DNA from: Burkholderiales bacterium
GTDB lineage: Bacteria; Pseudomonadota; Gammaproteobacteria; Burkholderiales; Burkholderiaceae_C
Length of the DNA: 5,450 nucleotides
Assembly (NCBI GenBank): GCA_011391855.1
Contig: JAABPT010000147.1
Span: forward strand, 1 to 5,450
Reading direction: 5' to 3'
Shown here: in pieces, positions 1-5,450 of the stretch
Numbering within the stretch: position 1 is the stretch's first letter
Layout: every line of letters begins with the position of its first letter
Position numbers and translations under genes: made by a program
The notes under the pieces: generated by a model
Database searches by the model: none
What the model saw: only the letters and a program-made list of their open reading frames with translations
What the model was told of the DNA's origin: nothing

Positions 1-567
1 CACGTCGAGCAACAACCCGCATCCCGTGCGGCGCACGACTTCGTTCAGGAACTGCGCCTCGTCCATGGTGGACGAGGCGAATTCGACATAGGTGCTGGGG
101 TTCTCCAGCAGCAACCGGCGGCGCAGGCGGTGCTGCACCTGGTCGACGTGGTCGCACACGCGGTGCAGCGTGGCGTTGTCGTAAGGCAGCGGCAGCAGGT
201 CGTTGAACCAGTGGCCGCCGTGGCTGGACCAGGCCAGATGCTCTGAAAACCACGCCGGCTGATAACGCTCCAGCAGCGCCGCCAGCCGCGCCAGGTGGGC
301 ACGGTCCAGCGGACCTTCGCCGCCGATCGACAGGCCCACGCCGTGGATCGACAGCGGCCAGCGTTCGCGCACCCGTTCCAGGTGGCGCAGAAAGGGCCCG
401 CCGTCGACCATGTAGTTCTCGGCGTGGACTTCGAAGAAGTCCACCGCTGCGCCCGTAGCCAGCACCTGCGCCACGTGACCCGTCTTCAGGCCCAGGCCGG
501 CCATCGGCGCGCCGCCACCTGCCCTGCCGTCAGCGTGGCAGGGTGAAGAGGGCAGGAGCGTGGTCAT
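1..567 (-). CDS. bufB: DUF692 multinuclear non-heme iron oxidase (BufB/MNIO type), partial
   Basis: The first 189 residues of a DUF692 (UPF0276) protein are present; the family is usually about 280 aa, so the C-terminal third lies beyond the left edge. Family members are TIM-barrel enzymes binding two or three irons. They modify Cys residues in RiPP precursors, as MbnB, TglH and the bufferin enzymes do. Visible family motifs: EVHAENYM (residues 47-53), SIHGVGLS (73-80, likely ligand H75), SEHLAW (108-113), NDLLPLPY (122-129), LLLENPSTY (152-160) and LLLDV (185-189), which normally leads into an Asn pair just past the edge. The start at 567 has only a weak ribosome site. Met22 (504), preceded by AGGTGG about 10 nt upstream, is a credible alternative, because conserved sequence begins only at GLGLK (24-28). 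The gap to the upstream bufA stop is 45 bp, so an operon is likely. It probably modifies the neighbouring DUF2282 peptide. The family call is firm; the bufferin role is inferred from the pairing. Confidence 0.93.
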   Translation of the reverse strand, partial: MTTLLPSSPCHADGRAGGGAPMAGLGLKTGHVAQVLATGAAVDFFEVHAENYMVDGGPFLRHLERVRERWPLSIHGVGLSIGGEGPLDRAHLARLAALLERYQPAWFSEHLAWSSHGGHWFNDLLPLPYDNATLHRVCDHVDQVQHRLRRRLLLENPSTYVEFASSTMDEAQFLNEVVRRTGCGLLLDV

Positions 568-612
568 GACGGCGCTTCGGCTGGCTGAACAGGCGCTGGA
601 AGATTCGCTCGC

Positions 613-921
613 TCAGGCCTTCTTTTCCTTGAACTCCTTCGTCTGACCCATACCGTTGGGCGACGTGGTCGAGGCCGTCTTCTCGCAGGTGCCCTTGGCG
701 ACATATTTCCAGGCGTTGCCCTGGAAGTCACGGGTAGACGTGCCAGCACAGGTGGTGCCCGCGCCGGCAGCGCAGTCGTTCTTGCCCTTCATCGCCACGC
801 CGTAGCACTTTTCCTTGTCGGCGCCTTGCGCCTGGGCGGGGGCGTGGGCCAGCGTGAGGGCGGCACCCAGGGCAAGGGCCAGGGCGGCAGCGGTGGTCTG
901 GGTGGCAAGGGTCTGGGACAT
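613..921 (-). CDS. bufA1: DUF2282 bufferin-type metallophore precursor (BufA1 family)
   Basis: A 102-aa small secreted protein. Residues 1-32 form a signal peptide: a short N-terminus, an Ala/Leu-rich hydrophobic stretch (about 11-26) and a likely signal peptidase I site after AQA at about 30-32. The mature part (about 70 aa) has four Cys in the DUF2282 pattern: C39 in KCYG, C50 in NDC, C58 in TTC and C79 in GTCE. An aromatic WKYV (71-74) precedes KGTC. In bufferins, precursor Cys residues are converted to thiooxazole-type heterocycles by a DUF692 enzyme, and the product chelates copper in the periplasm. Which of these Cys are modified cannot be read here. The tail (about 84-102) is polar and Lys-rich. 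Met1 at 921 is chosen over longer in-frame starts because it begins the signal peptide and has GGAG 8 nt upstream. It is the first gene of the leftward operon, with an ECF-like promoter about 70 bp upstream. Confidence 0.92.
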   Translation of the reverse strand: MSQTLATQTTAAALALALGAALTLAHAPAQAQGADKEKCYGVAMKGKNDCAAGAGTTCAGTSTRDFQGNAWKYVAKGTCEKTASTTSPNGMGQTKEFKEKKA

Positions 922-929
922 GGGGTGAT

Positions 930-933
930 CTCC
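930..933 (-). promoter_or_regulatory. Ribosome binding site of bufA1
   Basis: GGAG on the minus strand with an 8-nt spacer to the ATG at 921. It fixes the start of the DUF2282 gene at the signal peptide rather than at upstream in-frame codons. Confidence 0.75.
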
Positions 934-965
934 GTGAAGTGGATGGAAGCGGGGGTTGCGGCAGG

Positions 966-1053
966 CGGGCTTGCCGGCCGACCCCCGCGTAGTCGCTGTG
1001 CCCGTGGGCGCGGTTACAGCACAGCACAAAAGAACCTTGCTCCGGCAAGCCCG
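966..1053. repeat. 12-bp perfect inverted repeat flanking the bufA1 promoter
   Basis: The left arm CGGGCTTGCCGG (966-977) is the exact reverse complement of the right arm CCGGCAAGCCCG (1042-1053), with 64 bp between. The leftward promoter element lies wholly between the arms. The arms would not both lie in the transcript from either predicted promoter, so an RNA hairpin is unlikely. A DNA-level role, such as a paired regulator site, is possible. High GC raises the chance of coincidence. Confidence 0.5.
992..1017 (-). promoter_or_regulatory. Putative ECF-sigma promoter for the bufferin operon
   Basis: On the minus strand GTAACC (1017-1012) is followed by exactly 16 nt and then CGAC (995-992). 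This resembles the GTAACC-N16-CGAA type recalled for the Caulobacter SigF ECF factor, whose regulon includes bufferin operons; the last base differs. Transcription would start near 985, giving a leader of about 60 nt before the bufA1 ATG. The matching element facing the other way (1064-1089) strengthens the call. No canonical sigma-70 promoter was found here. The motif comparison is from memory. Confidence 0.6.
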
Positions 1054-1063
1054 GCGCTCGCGT

Positions 1064-1089
1064 GTAACCATTGCCTCGCGATCAACGAA
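1064..1089 (+). promoter_or_regulatory. Putative ECF-sigma promoter for the radical SAM gene
   Basis: GTAACC (1064-1069), 16 nt, then CGAA (1086-1089): an exact match to the GTAACC-N16-CGAA pattern recalled for SigF-type ECF promoters. A transcript starting near 1096 would have a leader of about 60 nt before the ATG at 1157, similar in length to the divergent bufA1 leader. Same hexamer and same spacing as the element on the other strand, with 46 bp between the two hexamers. Confidence 0.65.
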
Positions 1090-1140
1090 TGCCTCCAACG
1101 CGCCTTCGAGTCCTGGCGCCTCAGCGCTGAATCACGTTCA

Positions 1141-1149
1141 CCCCCCCCC
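1141..1149 (+). repeat. C9 homopolymer tract in the arsS leader
   Basis: Nine consecutive C ending 7 nt before the arsS ATG; 13 of the 16 bases at 1141-1156 are C. It occupies the place where a Shine-Dalgarno sequence would be expected, and none is present. Length changes here would alter leader spacing but not the coding frame. It is also a site prone to sequencing error. Confidence 0.85.
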
Positions 1150-1156
1150 GAACCCC

Positions 1157-2185
1157 ATGCACGCCACCTTGCCACTGCTGGTCGCCACCGACTTTCCGCC
1201 CATTCGCCGCAGCACACTGCAGACGCTGCAGGTGAACCTGGGCTACAAATGCAACCAGAGTTGCCTGCACTGCCACGTGAACGCCGGGCCGAACCGCACC
1301 GAGATGATGGACGGCGACACGGTGGACCTGGTGCTTCAGGTGCTGCGTGCACGTCGTCTGGAAACGCTGGACCTCACCGGCGGCGCGCCCGAACTCAACC
1401 CGCATTTCCGGCGCCTGGTGCAGGCCGCGCGTGCGCAGGGCGTGAAGGTCATCGACCGCTGCAATCTCACCATCCTGTCCGAACCCGGCCAGGAAGGCCT
1501 GGCCGAATTTCTGGCCGCGCAGGGCGTGGAGGTGGTGGCCTCGCTGCCTTGTTATGCACCCGCCAACGTCGACCGCCAGCGCGGCGACGGCGTGTTCGAC
1601 CGCAGCCTCGCTGGCCTGCGGGCGCTGAATGCGCTGGGCTACGGCCAGCCCGGCAGCCCGCTGGTGCTGAACCTCGTCTACAACCCGCAGGGTGCCGTGC
1701 TGCCGCCGCCGCAAGGGCCGCTGGAAGCCGACTACAAGCGTGAACTGAAGCAGCATTTCGGCATCCGCTTCAACCACCTGTTTGCGCTGACCAACATGCC
1801 GATCCAGCGCTTCGGCAGCACGCTGGTTTCCAAGGGCACGTTCGGCGGCTACCTGCAGTTGCTGCGCGGCGCCTACCGGGCCGAGAACCTGGACACGGTC
1901 ATGTGCCGCACGCTCGTCAGCGTGGACTGGCAGGGCGACCTGCACGACTGCGACTTCAACCAGATGCTCGGCCTGCGCGCGCGGCTGCGGGGCTTGGGCC
2001 GGCCGCATCTGCGCGACCTGCTGGTGCACGACCCCGAAGGCGAGGCCATCCGCATTGCCGACCACTGCTACGGCTGCACCGCCGGCCAGGGGAGCAGTTG
2101 CGGCGGTGCGCTCGAAGCGCCGGCCAGCGTGGCTGGCGTGGCTGGCGGGCACCACCATGTACCCGCCATGGCGACCCAGGGGTAG
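1157..2185 (+). CDS. arsS: ArsS-family radical SAM protein (arsenosugar biosynthesis family, DUF3641 C-terminus)
   Basis: A 342-aa protein with the N-terminus typical of the family (TLPLL...TDFPPIRR, then TLQVNLGYKC). The radical SAM cluster motif CNQSCLHC gives C32, C36 and C39 (CxxxCxxC), followed by HVNAGPNRTE; the SAM-contacting region includes LTGGAPELNP. The C-terminal domain carries C250, D-C265-DFNQM and the motif HCYGCTAGQGSSCGG (C304, C307, C315), probably auxiliary Fe-S ligands. Some relatives are selenoproteins; this copy has Cys and no in-frame TGA. ArsS acts with the arsenic methyltransferase ArsM, attaching the 5'-deoxyadenosyl group of SAM to dimethylarsenic to start arsenosugar synthesis. 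No arsM lies in the window, so the substrate here is unproven. Residues 321-342 form a low-complexity extension (Ala/Gly/Val, then HHH) encoded partly by a tandem GTGGCTGGC repeat. The start at 1157 is chosen by family alignment; it lacks a Shine-Dalgarno sequence. Divergent from bufA1 and preceded by an ECF-like promoter. Confidence 0.9.
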   Translation: MHATLPLLVATDFPPIRRSTLQTLQVNLGYKCNQSCLHCHVNAGPNRTEMMDGDTVDLVLQVLRARRLETLDLTGGAPELNPHFRRLVQAARAQGVKVIDRCNLTILSEPGQEGLAEFLAAQGVEVVASLPCYAPANVDRQRGDGVFDRSLAGLRALNALGYGQPGSPLVLNLVYNPQGAVLPPPQGPLEADYKRELKQHFGIRFNHLFALTNMPIQRFGSTLVSKGTFGGYLQLLRGAYRAENLDTVMCRTLVSVDWQGDLHDCDFNQMLGLRARLRGLGRPHLRDLLVHDPEGEAIRIADHCYGCTAGQGSSCGGALEAPASVAGVAGGHHHVPAMATQG

Positions 2186-2231
2186 TGCGCGGCCTGCGCC
2201 GGTGGCGGGCTGCAGCCGGCACGTTGACTGA

Positions 2232-2254
2232 CGGTCCCGCAGCATCGCGGACCG
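2232..2254 (+). other. Hairpin downstream of arsS, possible weak terminator
   Basis: Within the 191-bp gap between arsS and the next gene. CGGT and CCGC pair with GCGG and ACCG around a 6-nt loop, with one bulged C (8 bp in total). No T-run follows, so intrinsic termination is doubtful. No convincing promoter for the next gene was found in the gap. Confidence 0.3.
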
Positions 2255-2376
2255 ACAAAGCCGGCTTCGGGTAAAGCACGGCCGGGCAGCCGCAGTCTGC
2301 GCGTTAGAGTCTTCGCGTTCCGCCAGCGTTGCCGTCGCAGCGCCCGCTGGCCCCACCGACACGCTGCCCCGCCGCC

Positions 2377-4101
2377 ATGGACTCCGCTGCCCACCCCCCG
2401 AAGCACCTGGACGCCCTGCTGATCCAGCACCTGGGCGCCTATCTCGGGGCCATCGAGCCGGGCACGTTGGCGCTGCTGCGCGAACACCTGAGCTGGGTCG
2501 AACTGCGCGGTGGCCAGGCCCTCATGACCCAGGGCGAGGCCGGCGACGCCATGTACCTGCTCGTCAGCGGCCGCCTGCGCACCTACATCGCTGCCGACGG
2601 CGGCCCGCACCGCATGGTGCGCGAGGTCTCGCGCGGGCAGATCGTGGGCGAGATGAGCCTGTACACCGACGAGCCGCGCACGGCCACGGTGGTGGCCATT
2701 CGCGATTCGGTGCTGGTGCGGCTGGGCAAGGAAGAGTTCAAGCGCCTGTTGGCCTTGAGCGCGCAGGTCTCGGTGGCGATCACGCGCCAGATCATCCAGC
2801 GCCTGCAGACCGAAGGCACGTCGGCCGCACTCGACCGGCCGGTGGCCATGGGGCTGCTGCCCATCACCGCCGGCTTGGACCTGGCCGGTTTTGCCGATCG
2901 GCTGGCGGCGCAGTTGCGACCGCTGGGCCGCGTGGCCGTGGTCGACGCGGCAAGCCTGGACGCCGAACTCGGGACGCCCGGCATCACCGCACGGGCGCCC
3001 TCCGACGCCGAGGCCAACCGTCGCATCGCCGTGCGACTGGACGAGATCGAGGCCGGCCACGATTTCGTTCTGCTGCTGGCCGATGCCACCCCCACGCCAT
3101 GGACCCACCGCTGCAGCCGCCACTGCGACGAACTGCTGCTGCTGGCCGACGCCGACGCGCCGCCGGTGCTGCACGAGATCGAGACCGAATGCCTGGCGAA
3201 CCGACCGCCGCGCACCGACGCGGCCGAGATCCTGGTGCTGCTGCACCCGGCCGACCGCCTCTCGCCGCGCGGCACCGCGGCCTGGCTGGCGCGCCGGCCG
3301 CTGAAGGACCACGTGCACGTGCGCCCCGAGCTGGACCGCGACATGGCGCGGCTGGCCCGGCTGCAGAGCCGCACCGTCGACCAGGGCCTGCGCGACACGG
3401 TGGGCTTCAGTGCCGACATGGAAGATTTGTGGAAGGGCTGCTACTGCGTGGCCACCAACTATTCGCAGGCCTGCGAGCAGGTGCTGCGCCGGGGCCCGCT
3501 GCTGCAAGCCATCCTGGCCAGCGTGGCCATCCCGGGCGCGCTGCCGCCGGTCATCCGTGACGGCGACTTGTTGTGCGACGGCGGCACCTTCAACAACTTT
3601 CCGGTCGACGTGATGCGCGGCATGCGCGGCGTGCGCCGGGTGATCGGCGTCGACCTGAGCTTTCGCAAGCCACGCCGCATCGAGCACGAGGAACTGCCTG
3701 GCACTTGGGCGCTGCTGCGCGACCGCCTGCGCCCGCGTTCCCGCCGGCGCTACCGGCTGCCGACGCTGGCGGCCGACTTGATGAACGTGACCATTTTGTA
3801 CAGCACCTCGCGCGAGCGCCAGGCGCGCCGGCTCACCGACCTGTACTTGAACCCGCCGCTGGAACGCGTGGGCATGCTCGACTGGAGCCGCTTCGACCAC
3901 ATCGTTGAGCAGGGCTACCAGTACGCACGCCAAACGCTGGCCGAACCCGGCGCGGCACCGCAAGCTGCACAGCCGAAGGCCGCACAGGTGCAGGCGGCAC
4001 ATTCACAGCCCGCACATTTACAGGCCACACAGTCACAACCCGCGCCGGTGCACGCAACGCTTGCGGCCCTGCCCGTCACCGCCACTGGGGGCGCAGAATG
4101 A
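2377..4101 (+). CDS. Cyclic-nucleotide-binding, patatin-like (NTE-family) protein lacking its catalytic nucleophile segment
   Basis: A 574-aa protein with the bacterial neuropathy-target-esterase layout. A cNMP-binding domain spans about 20-145, with phosphate-binding cassette GEMSLYTDEPRTATVVA (91-107, R101 kept). A Rossmann-like middle domain spans about 154-328, with WTHRC and, at its end, HVHVRPELDRDMARLARL. A patatin C-terminal half runs from about 330, with SVAIPG (382-387), the DGG motif (D401-G403), NNFPVDVM and IGVDLS. Relatives follow RLAR with a GGGxRG oxyanion hole, the GxSxG nucleophile and about 100 more residues before the EDLW region. Here the sequence passes directly from LARL (to 329) to QSRTVDQGLRD and EDLW, so the Ser nucleophile is absent although D401 remains. 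Lysophospholipase activity is therefore unlikely; a regulatory or ligand-sensing role, or early decay, are options. Residues 526-560 are pentapeptide repeats. ATG 2377 is preferred over an in-frame TTG at 2329; neither has a clear ribosome site. The stop overlaps the next start. Confidence 0.85.
   Translation: MDSAAHPPKHLDALLIQHLGAYLGAIEPGTLALLREHLSWVELRGGQALMTQGEAGDAMYLLVSGRLRTYIAADGGPHRMVREVSRGQIVGEMSLYTDEPRTATVVAIRDSVLVRLGKEEFKRLLALSAQVSVAITRQIIQRLQTEGTSAALDRPVAMGLLPITAGLDLAGFADRLAAQLRPLGRVAVVDAASLDAELGTPGITARAPSDAEANRRIAVRLDEIEAGHDFVLLLADATPTPWTHRCSRHCDELLLLADADAPPVLHEIETECLANRPPRTDAAEILVLLHPADRLSPRGTAAWLARRPLKDHVHVRPELDRDMARLARLQSRTVDQGLRDTVGFSADMEDLWKGCYCVATNYSQACEQVLRRGPLLQAILASVAIPGALPPVIRDGDLLCDGGTFNNFPVDVMRGMRGVRRVIGVDLSFRKPRRIEHEELPGTWALLRDRLRPRSRRRYRLPTLAADLMNVTILYSTSRERQARRLTDLYLNPPLERVGMLDWSRFDHIVEQGYQYARQTLAEPGAAPQAAQPKAAQVQAAHSQPAHLQATQSQPAPVHATLAALPVTATGGAE
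3952..4056 (+). repeat. Seven degenerate 15-bp (pentapeptide) repeats in the patatin-like C-tail
   Basis: Seven consecutive in-frame 15-bp units encode pentapeptides of the form [A/T]-[Q/H/P/A]-x-[Q/K/H]-[A/P], for example AQVQA, AHSQP and AHLQA (residues 526-560). Units at 3997-4041 are the most alike (CACATTCACAG, CACATTTACAG, CACAGTCACAA) and are less GC-rich than the surroundings. The tail follows the conserved end of the patatin domain and is probably disordered. It is a candidate for length variation between strains. Confidence 0.7.
4087..4101 (+). promoter_or_regulatory. Coupled stop/start (ATGA) with G-rich ribosome site
   Basis: The ATG at 4098-4100 overlaps the TGA stop of the patatin-like gene (4099-4101). 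A GGGGG run ends about 6 nt before the ATG and may serve as the ribosome site. The arrangement implies translational coupling and one transcript for both genes. Confidence 0.7.
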
Positions 4102-5450
4102 AAACACCCGACCCGATCCCCGAAGCCGGCGGCAGCCAGCCCGCAGGCACCACGCCCGCCGGCGCACACGCCCACACCACTGCCGAAGGCGGCGCGTGGA
4201 ACCTGCTGGCGCGGCTGGCCGCAGCCTGGCAGGCCGGTTTCGGTGATGGCTTCGTTGGCGACACGGCCGACGCGCCCGAAGACGCCGAAGCGCCTGGCGG
4301 CACGCCGCCGGCCCTGGACCCGCGGCTGCGCGCCTGCGCCGGCAAGATCGGCACCGCCAGCGAGGCGCTGGCAAACGTGCGCTCCGGCGACCATGTCTTC
4401 GTGGGCACCGCCTGCGCCACGCCGCGCACGCTGGTGGCGGCGCTGGAAGGCTTGTCGCCGGCACCGGCCGACGTGGAACTGGTGCACTTCCTCACCGACA
4501 ACGCCGTGCCGCACAGCATGAGCGGTGAGCCGCTCTCGCGCTTCCGGCACCGCTGCTTCTTCGTGGGCCAGGACATGCGTGCCGCGGTGCGCAGCGGCCT
4601 GGCCGACTACGTGCCGATTTCCGTGGCCCGCGTACCGCAGCTCATGGCCATCGGGCGCATCCGCGTCGACGTGGCGCTGATCCAGGTCTCCATGCCCGAC
4701 GAATTCGGCTACGTGAGCCTGGGCGTCTCGGTCGACGTGATCCCGGCCGCGGTGGCGCGGGCGCGGCTCGTCATCGCCGAGGTCAACCCGGCCATGCCGC
4801 GGTCGATGGGCGACTCCACGCTGCACGTGGGCCAGATCCACCACCTGGTGCCGGTGGACACGCCCATCATCGAATACGCGCACCCCGCCACGCAGGAGCA
4901 GGTGGTGGAGCGCATCGCGCGCTATATCGGCGGCATCATCGACGACGGCTCCACGCTGCAGGTGGGCCTGGGCCGCTTCAGCAACGAGGCGCTGAAATAC
5001 CTGGCCGACCGCCGCGACCTGGGCATCCATTCCGACGTCATCACCGACGCCATCATTCCGCTGCTGGAAAAAGGCATCCTCACCGGCCGGCGCAAGACGC
5101 ACCAGCCGGGCAAGATCGTGACCAGCTTCGCCATGGGCTCGCGGCGGCTGTACGACCTGATCGACCGCAACCCACTGTTCAGCTTCCAGCCCATGGAAGT
5201 GGTGTGCGACCCGGCCGTGCTGGCCGCGCAGCACAAGCTGGTGTCGGTGACGCAAGCCTTCGCCGTGGACCTGACAGGCCAGGTCTGCGCCGACCAGTTC
5301 AACGGCAGCTTCTACGGCGGCCTGGCCGCGCAGGGCGAATTCCTGCAGGGGGCTTCGCGCTCACCGGGCGGCAAGGCCATCATCTGCCTGCCCGCCACCG
5401 AGGACGACGGCAGCACCTCGCGCATCCGCGCCATGCTGCCGGCCGGCGAG
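4098..5450 (+). CDS. Acetyl-CoA hydrolase/CoA-transferase family protein, partial
   Basis: The first 451 codons are open to the right edge; the C-terminus is missing. The N-terminal ~76 residues are Ala/Gly/Pro-rich and poorly conserved in look. The two CoA-transferase family I domains follow. Visible features: SGDHVFVGTACATPRTLVAAL (about 96-116), QVSMPDEFGYVSLGVSVDV (196-214), DDGSTLQVGLGRFSN (282-296), MGSRRLYDLIDRNP, then VDLTGQVCADQF (to F401) and GASRSPGGKAIICLPAT. These enzymes move CoA between acyl-CoA and a free acid, or hydrolyse acetyl-CoA, through a Glu-CoA thioester. Where 4-hydroxybutyrate CoA-transferases show a catalytic Glu in the A/S-E-S motif after GQV, this protein has D399. 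I recall similar GQVCADQF sequences in longer proteins with a C-terminal GNAT acetyltransferase domain, so a fused domain may lie beyond the edge. The start is fixed by the ATGA overlap with the upstream gene. The family is certain; the substrate is unknown. Confidence 0.9.
   Translation, partial: MKTPDPIPEAGGSQPAGTTPAGAHAHTTAEGGAWNLLARLAAAWQAGFGDGFVGDTADAPEDAEAPGGTPPALDPRLRACAGKIGTASEALANVRSGDHVFVGTACATPRTLVAALEGLSPAPADVELVHFLTDNAVPHSMSGEPLSRFRHRCFFVGQDMRAAVRSGLADYVPISVARVPQLMAIGRIRVDVALIQVSMPDEFGYVSLGVSVDVIPAAVARARLVIAEVNPAMPRSMGDSTLHVGQIHHLVPVDTPIIEYAHPATQEQVVERIARYIGGIIDDGSTLQVGLGRFSNEALKYLADRRDLGIHSDVITDAIIPLLEKGILTGRRKTHQPGKIVTSFAMGSRRLYDLIDRNPLFSFQPMEVVCDPAVLAAQHKLVSVTQAFAVDLTGQVCADQFNGSFYGGLAAQGEFLQGASRSPGGKAIICLPATEDDGSTSRIRAMLPAGE

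Noticed and set aside
1121..1130. Perfect 10-bp palindrome TCAGCGCTGA in the arsS leader
   Set aside because: Palindromes of this length are expected several times by chance in 5 kb, and nothing ties it to a known regulator.
956..1156. N-terminal extension of the radical SAM frame back to 956
   Set aside because: The 67 extra residues are Arg/Pro-rich and unlike the family. They overlap both predicted promoters, and family proteins begin at the TLPLL segment.
2203..2215. GC-rich inverted matches near 2200-2275 considered as a strong terminator after arsS
   Set aside because: Stems are short or bulged and no T-run follows; only the 2232-2254 hairpin was kept, at low confidence.
2224..2252. 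Possible sigma-70 promoter for the patatin-like gene, starting at TTGACT (2224-2229)
   Set aside because: The -35 match is good, but at 16-18 nt spacing the -10 positions read GC-rich sequence. The nearest -10-like string (TAGAGT, 2305) is far too distant and has no -35 of its own.
1121..2362. Long open minus-strand frame opposite the radical SAM gene
   Set aside because: An antisense shadow caused by high GC: its residues are Ala/His/Gln/Val-rich with no recognisable domain, while the plus strand encodes a clear ArsS protein. The same applies to the long minus-strand frames over 2068-5255.
2329..2376. TTG at 2329 as the start of the patatin-like gene
   Set aside because: It adds 16 Pro/Arg/Ala-rich residues with no family resemblance and has no ribosome site. 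The ATG at 2377 is closer to the cNMP domain.

Overview
The window is GC-rich (roughly 70% by eye) with strong G/C bias at third codon positions. Its gene families and codon use suggest a betaproteobacterium, probably Burkholderiales (Comamonadaceae-like). This is an inference from composition and protein resemblance; no rRNA or other taxonomic marker is present. No tRNA, rRNA, CRISPR array or insertion sequence was seen.

Left part (1-921, minus strand): a two-gene piece of a bufferin-type RiPP operon. The precursor-like DUF2282 protein (BufA1 type; 102 aa, signal peptide, four Cys) lies upstream of a DUF692 multinuclear non-heme iron oxidase (BufB/MNIO type), which runs off the left edge after 189 residues. 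In this family the oxidase, usually with a DUF2063 partner, modifies Cys residues of the exported precursor to make a periplasmic metal-binding (copper-buffering) peptide.

Divergent control region (922-1156): two outward-facing elements have the same architecture. They are GTAACC-N16-CGAC towards bufA and GTAACC-N16-CGAA towards the radical SAM gene. This resembles the ECF sigma (SigF-type) promoter I recall from Caulobacter bufferin operons. The region also holds a 12-bp inverted repeat bracketing the bufA promoter and a C9 tract just before the rightward start codon.

Right part (1157-5450, plus strand): first comes an ArsS-family radical SAM protein (arsenosugar biosynthesis family). After a 191-bp gap follows a cyclic-nucleotide-binding/patatin-like (NTE-type) protein. 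Its patatin domain has lost, in frame, the oxyanion-hole Gly motif and the GxSxG nucleophile elbow, while the rest stays intact. It overlaps by ATGA an acetyl-CoA hydrolase/CoA-transferase family gene that runs off the right edge.

The main hypothesis is that the bufferin operon and the ArsS-type radical SAM gene form one divergently transcribed, ECF-controlled metal/metalloid stress unit. The second point of interest is the apparently catalytically dead but still open patatin gene, translationally coupled to a CoA-transferase.
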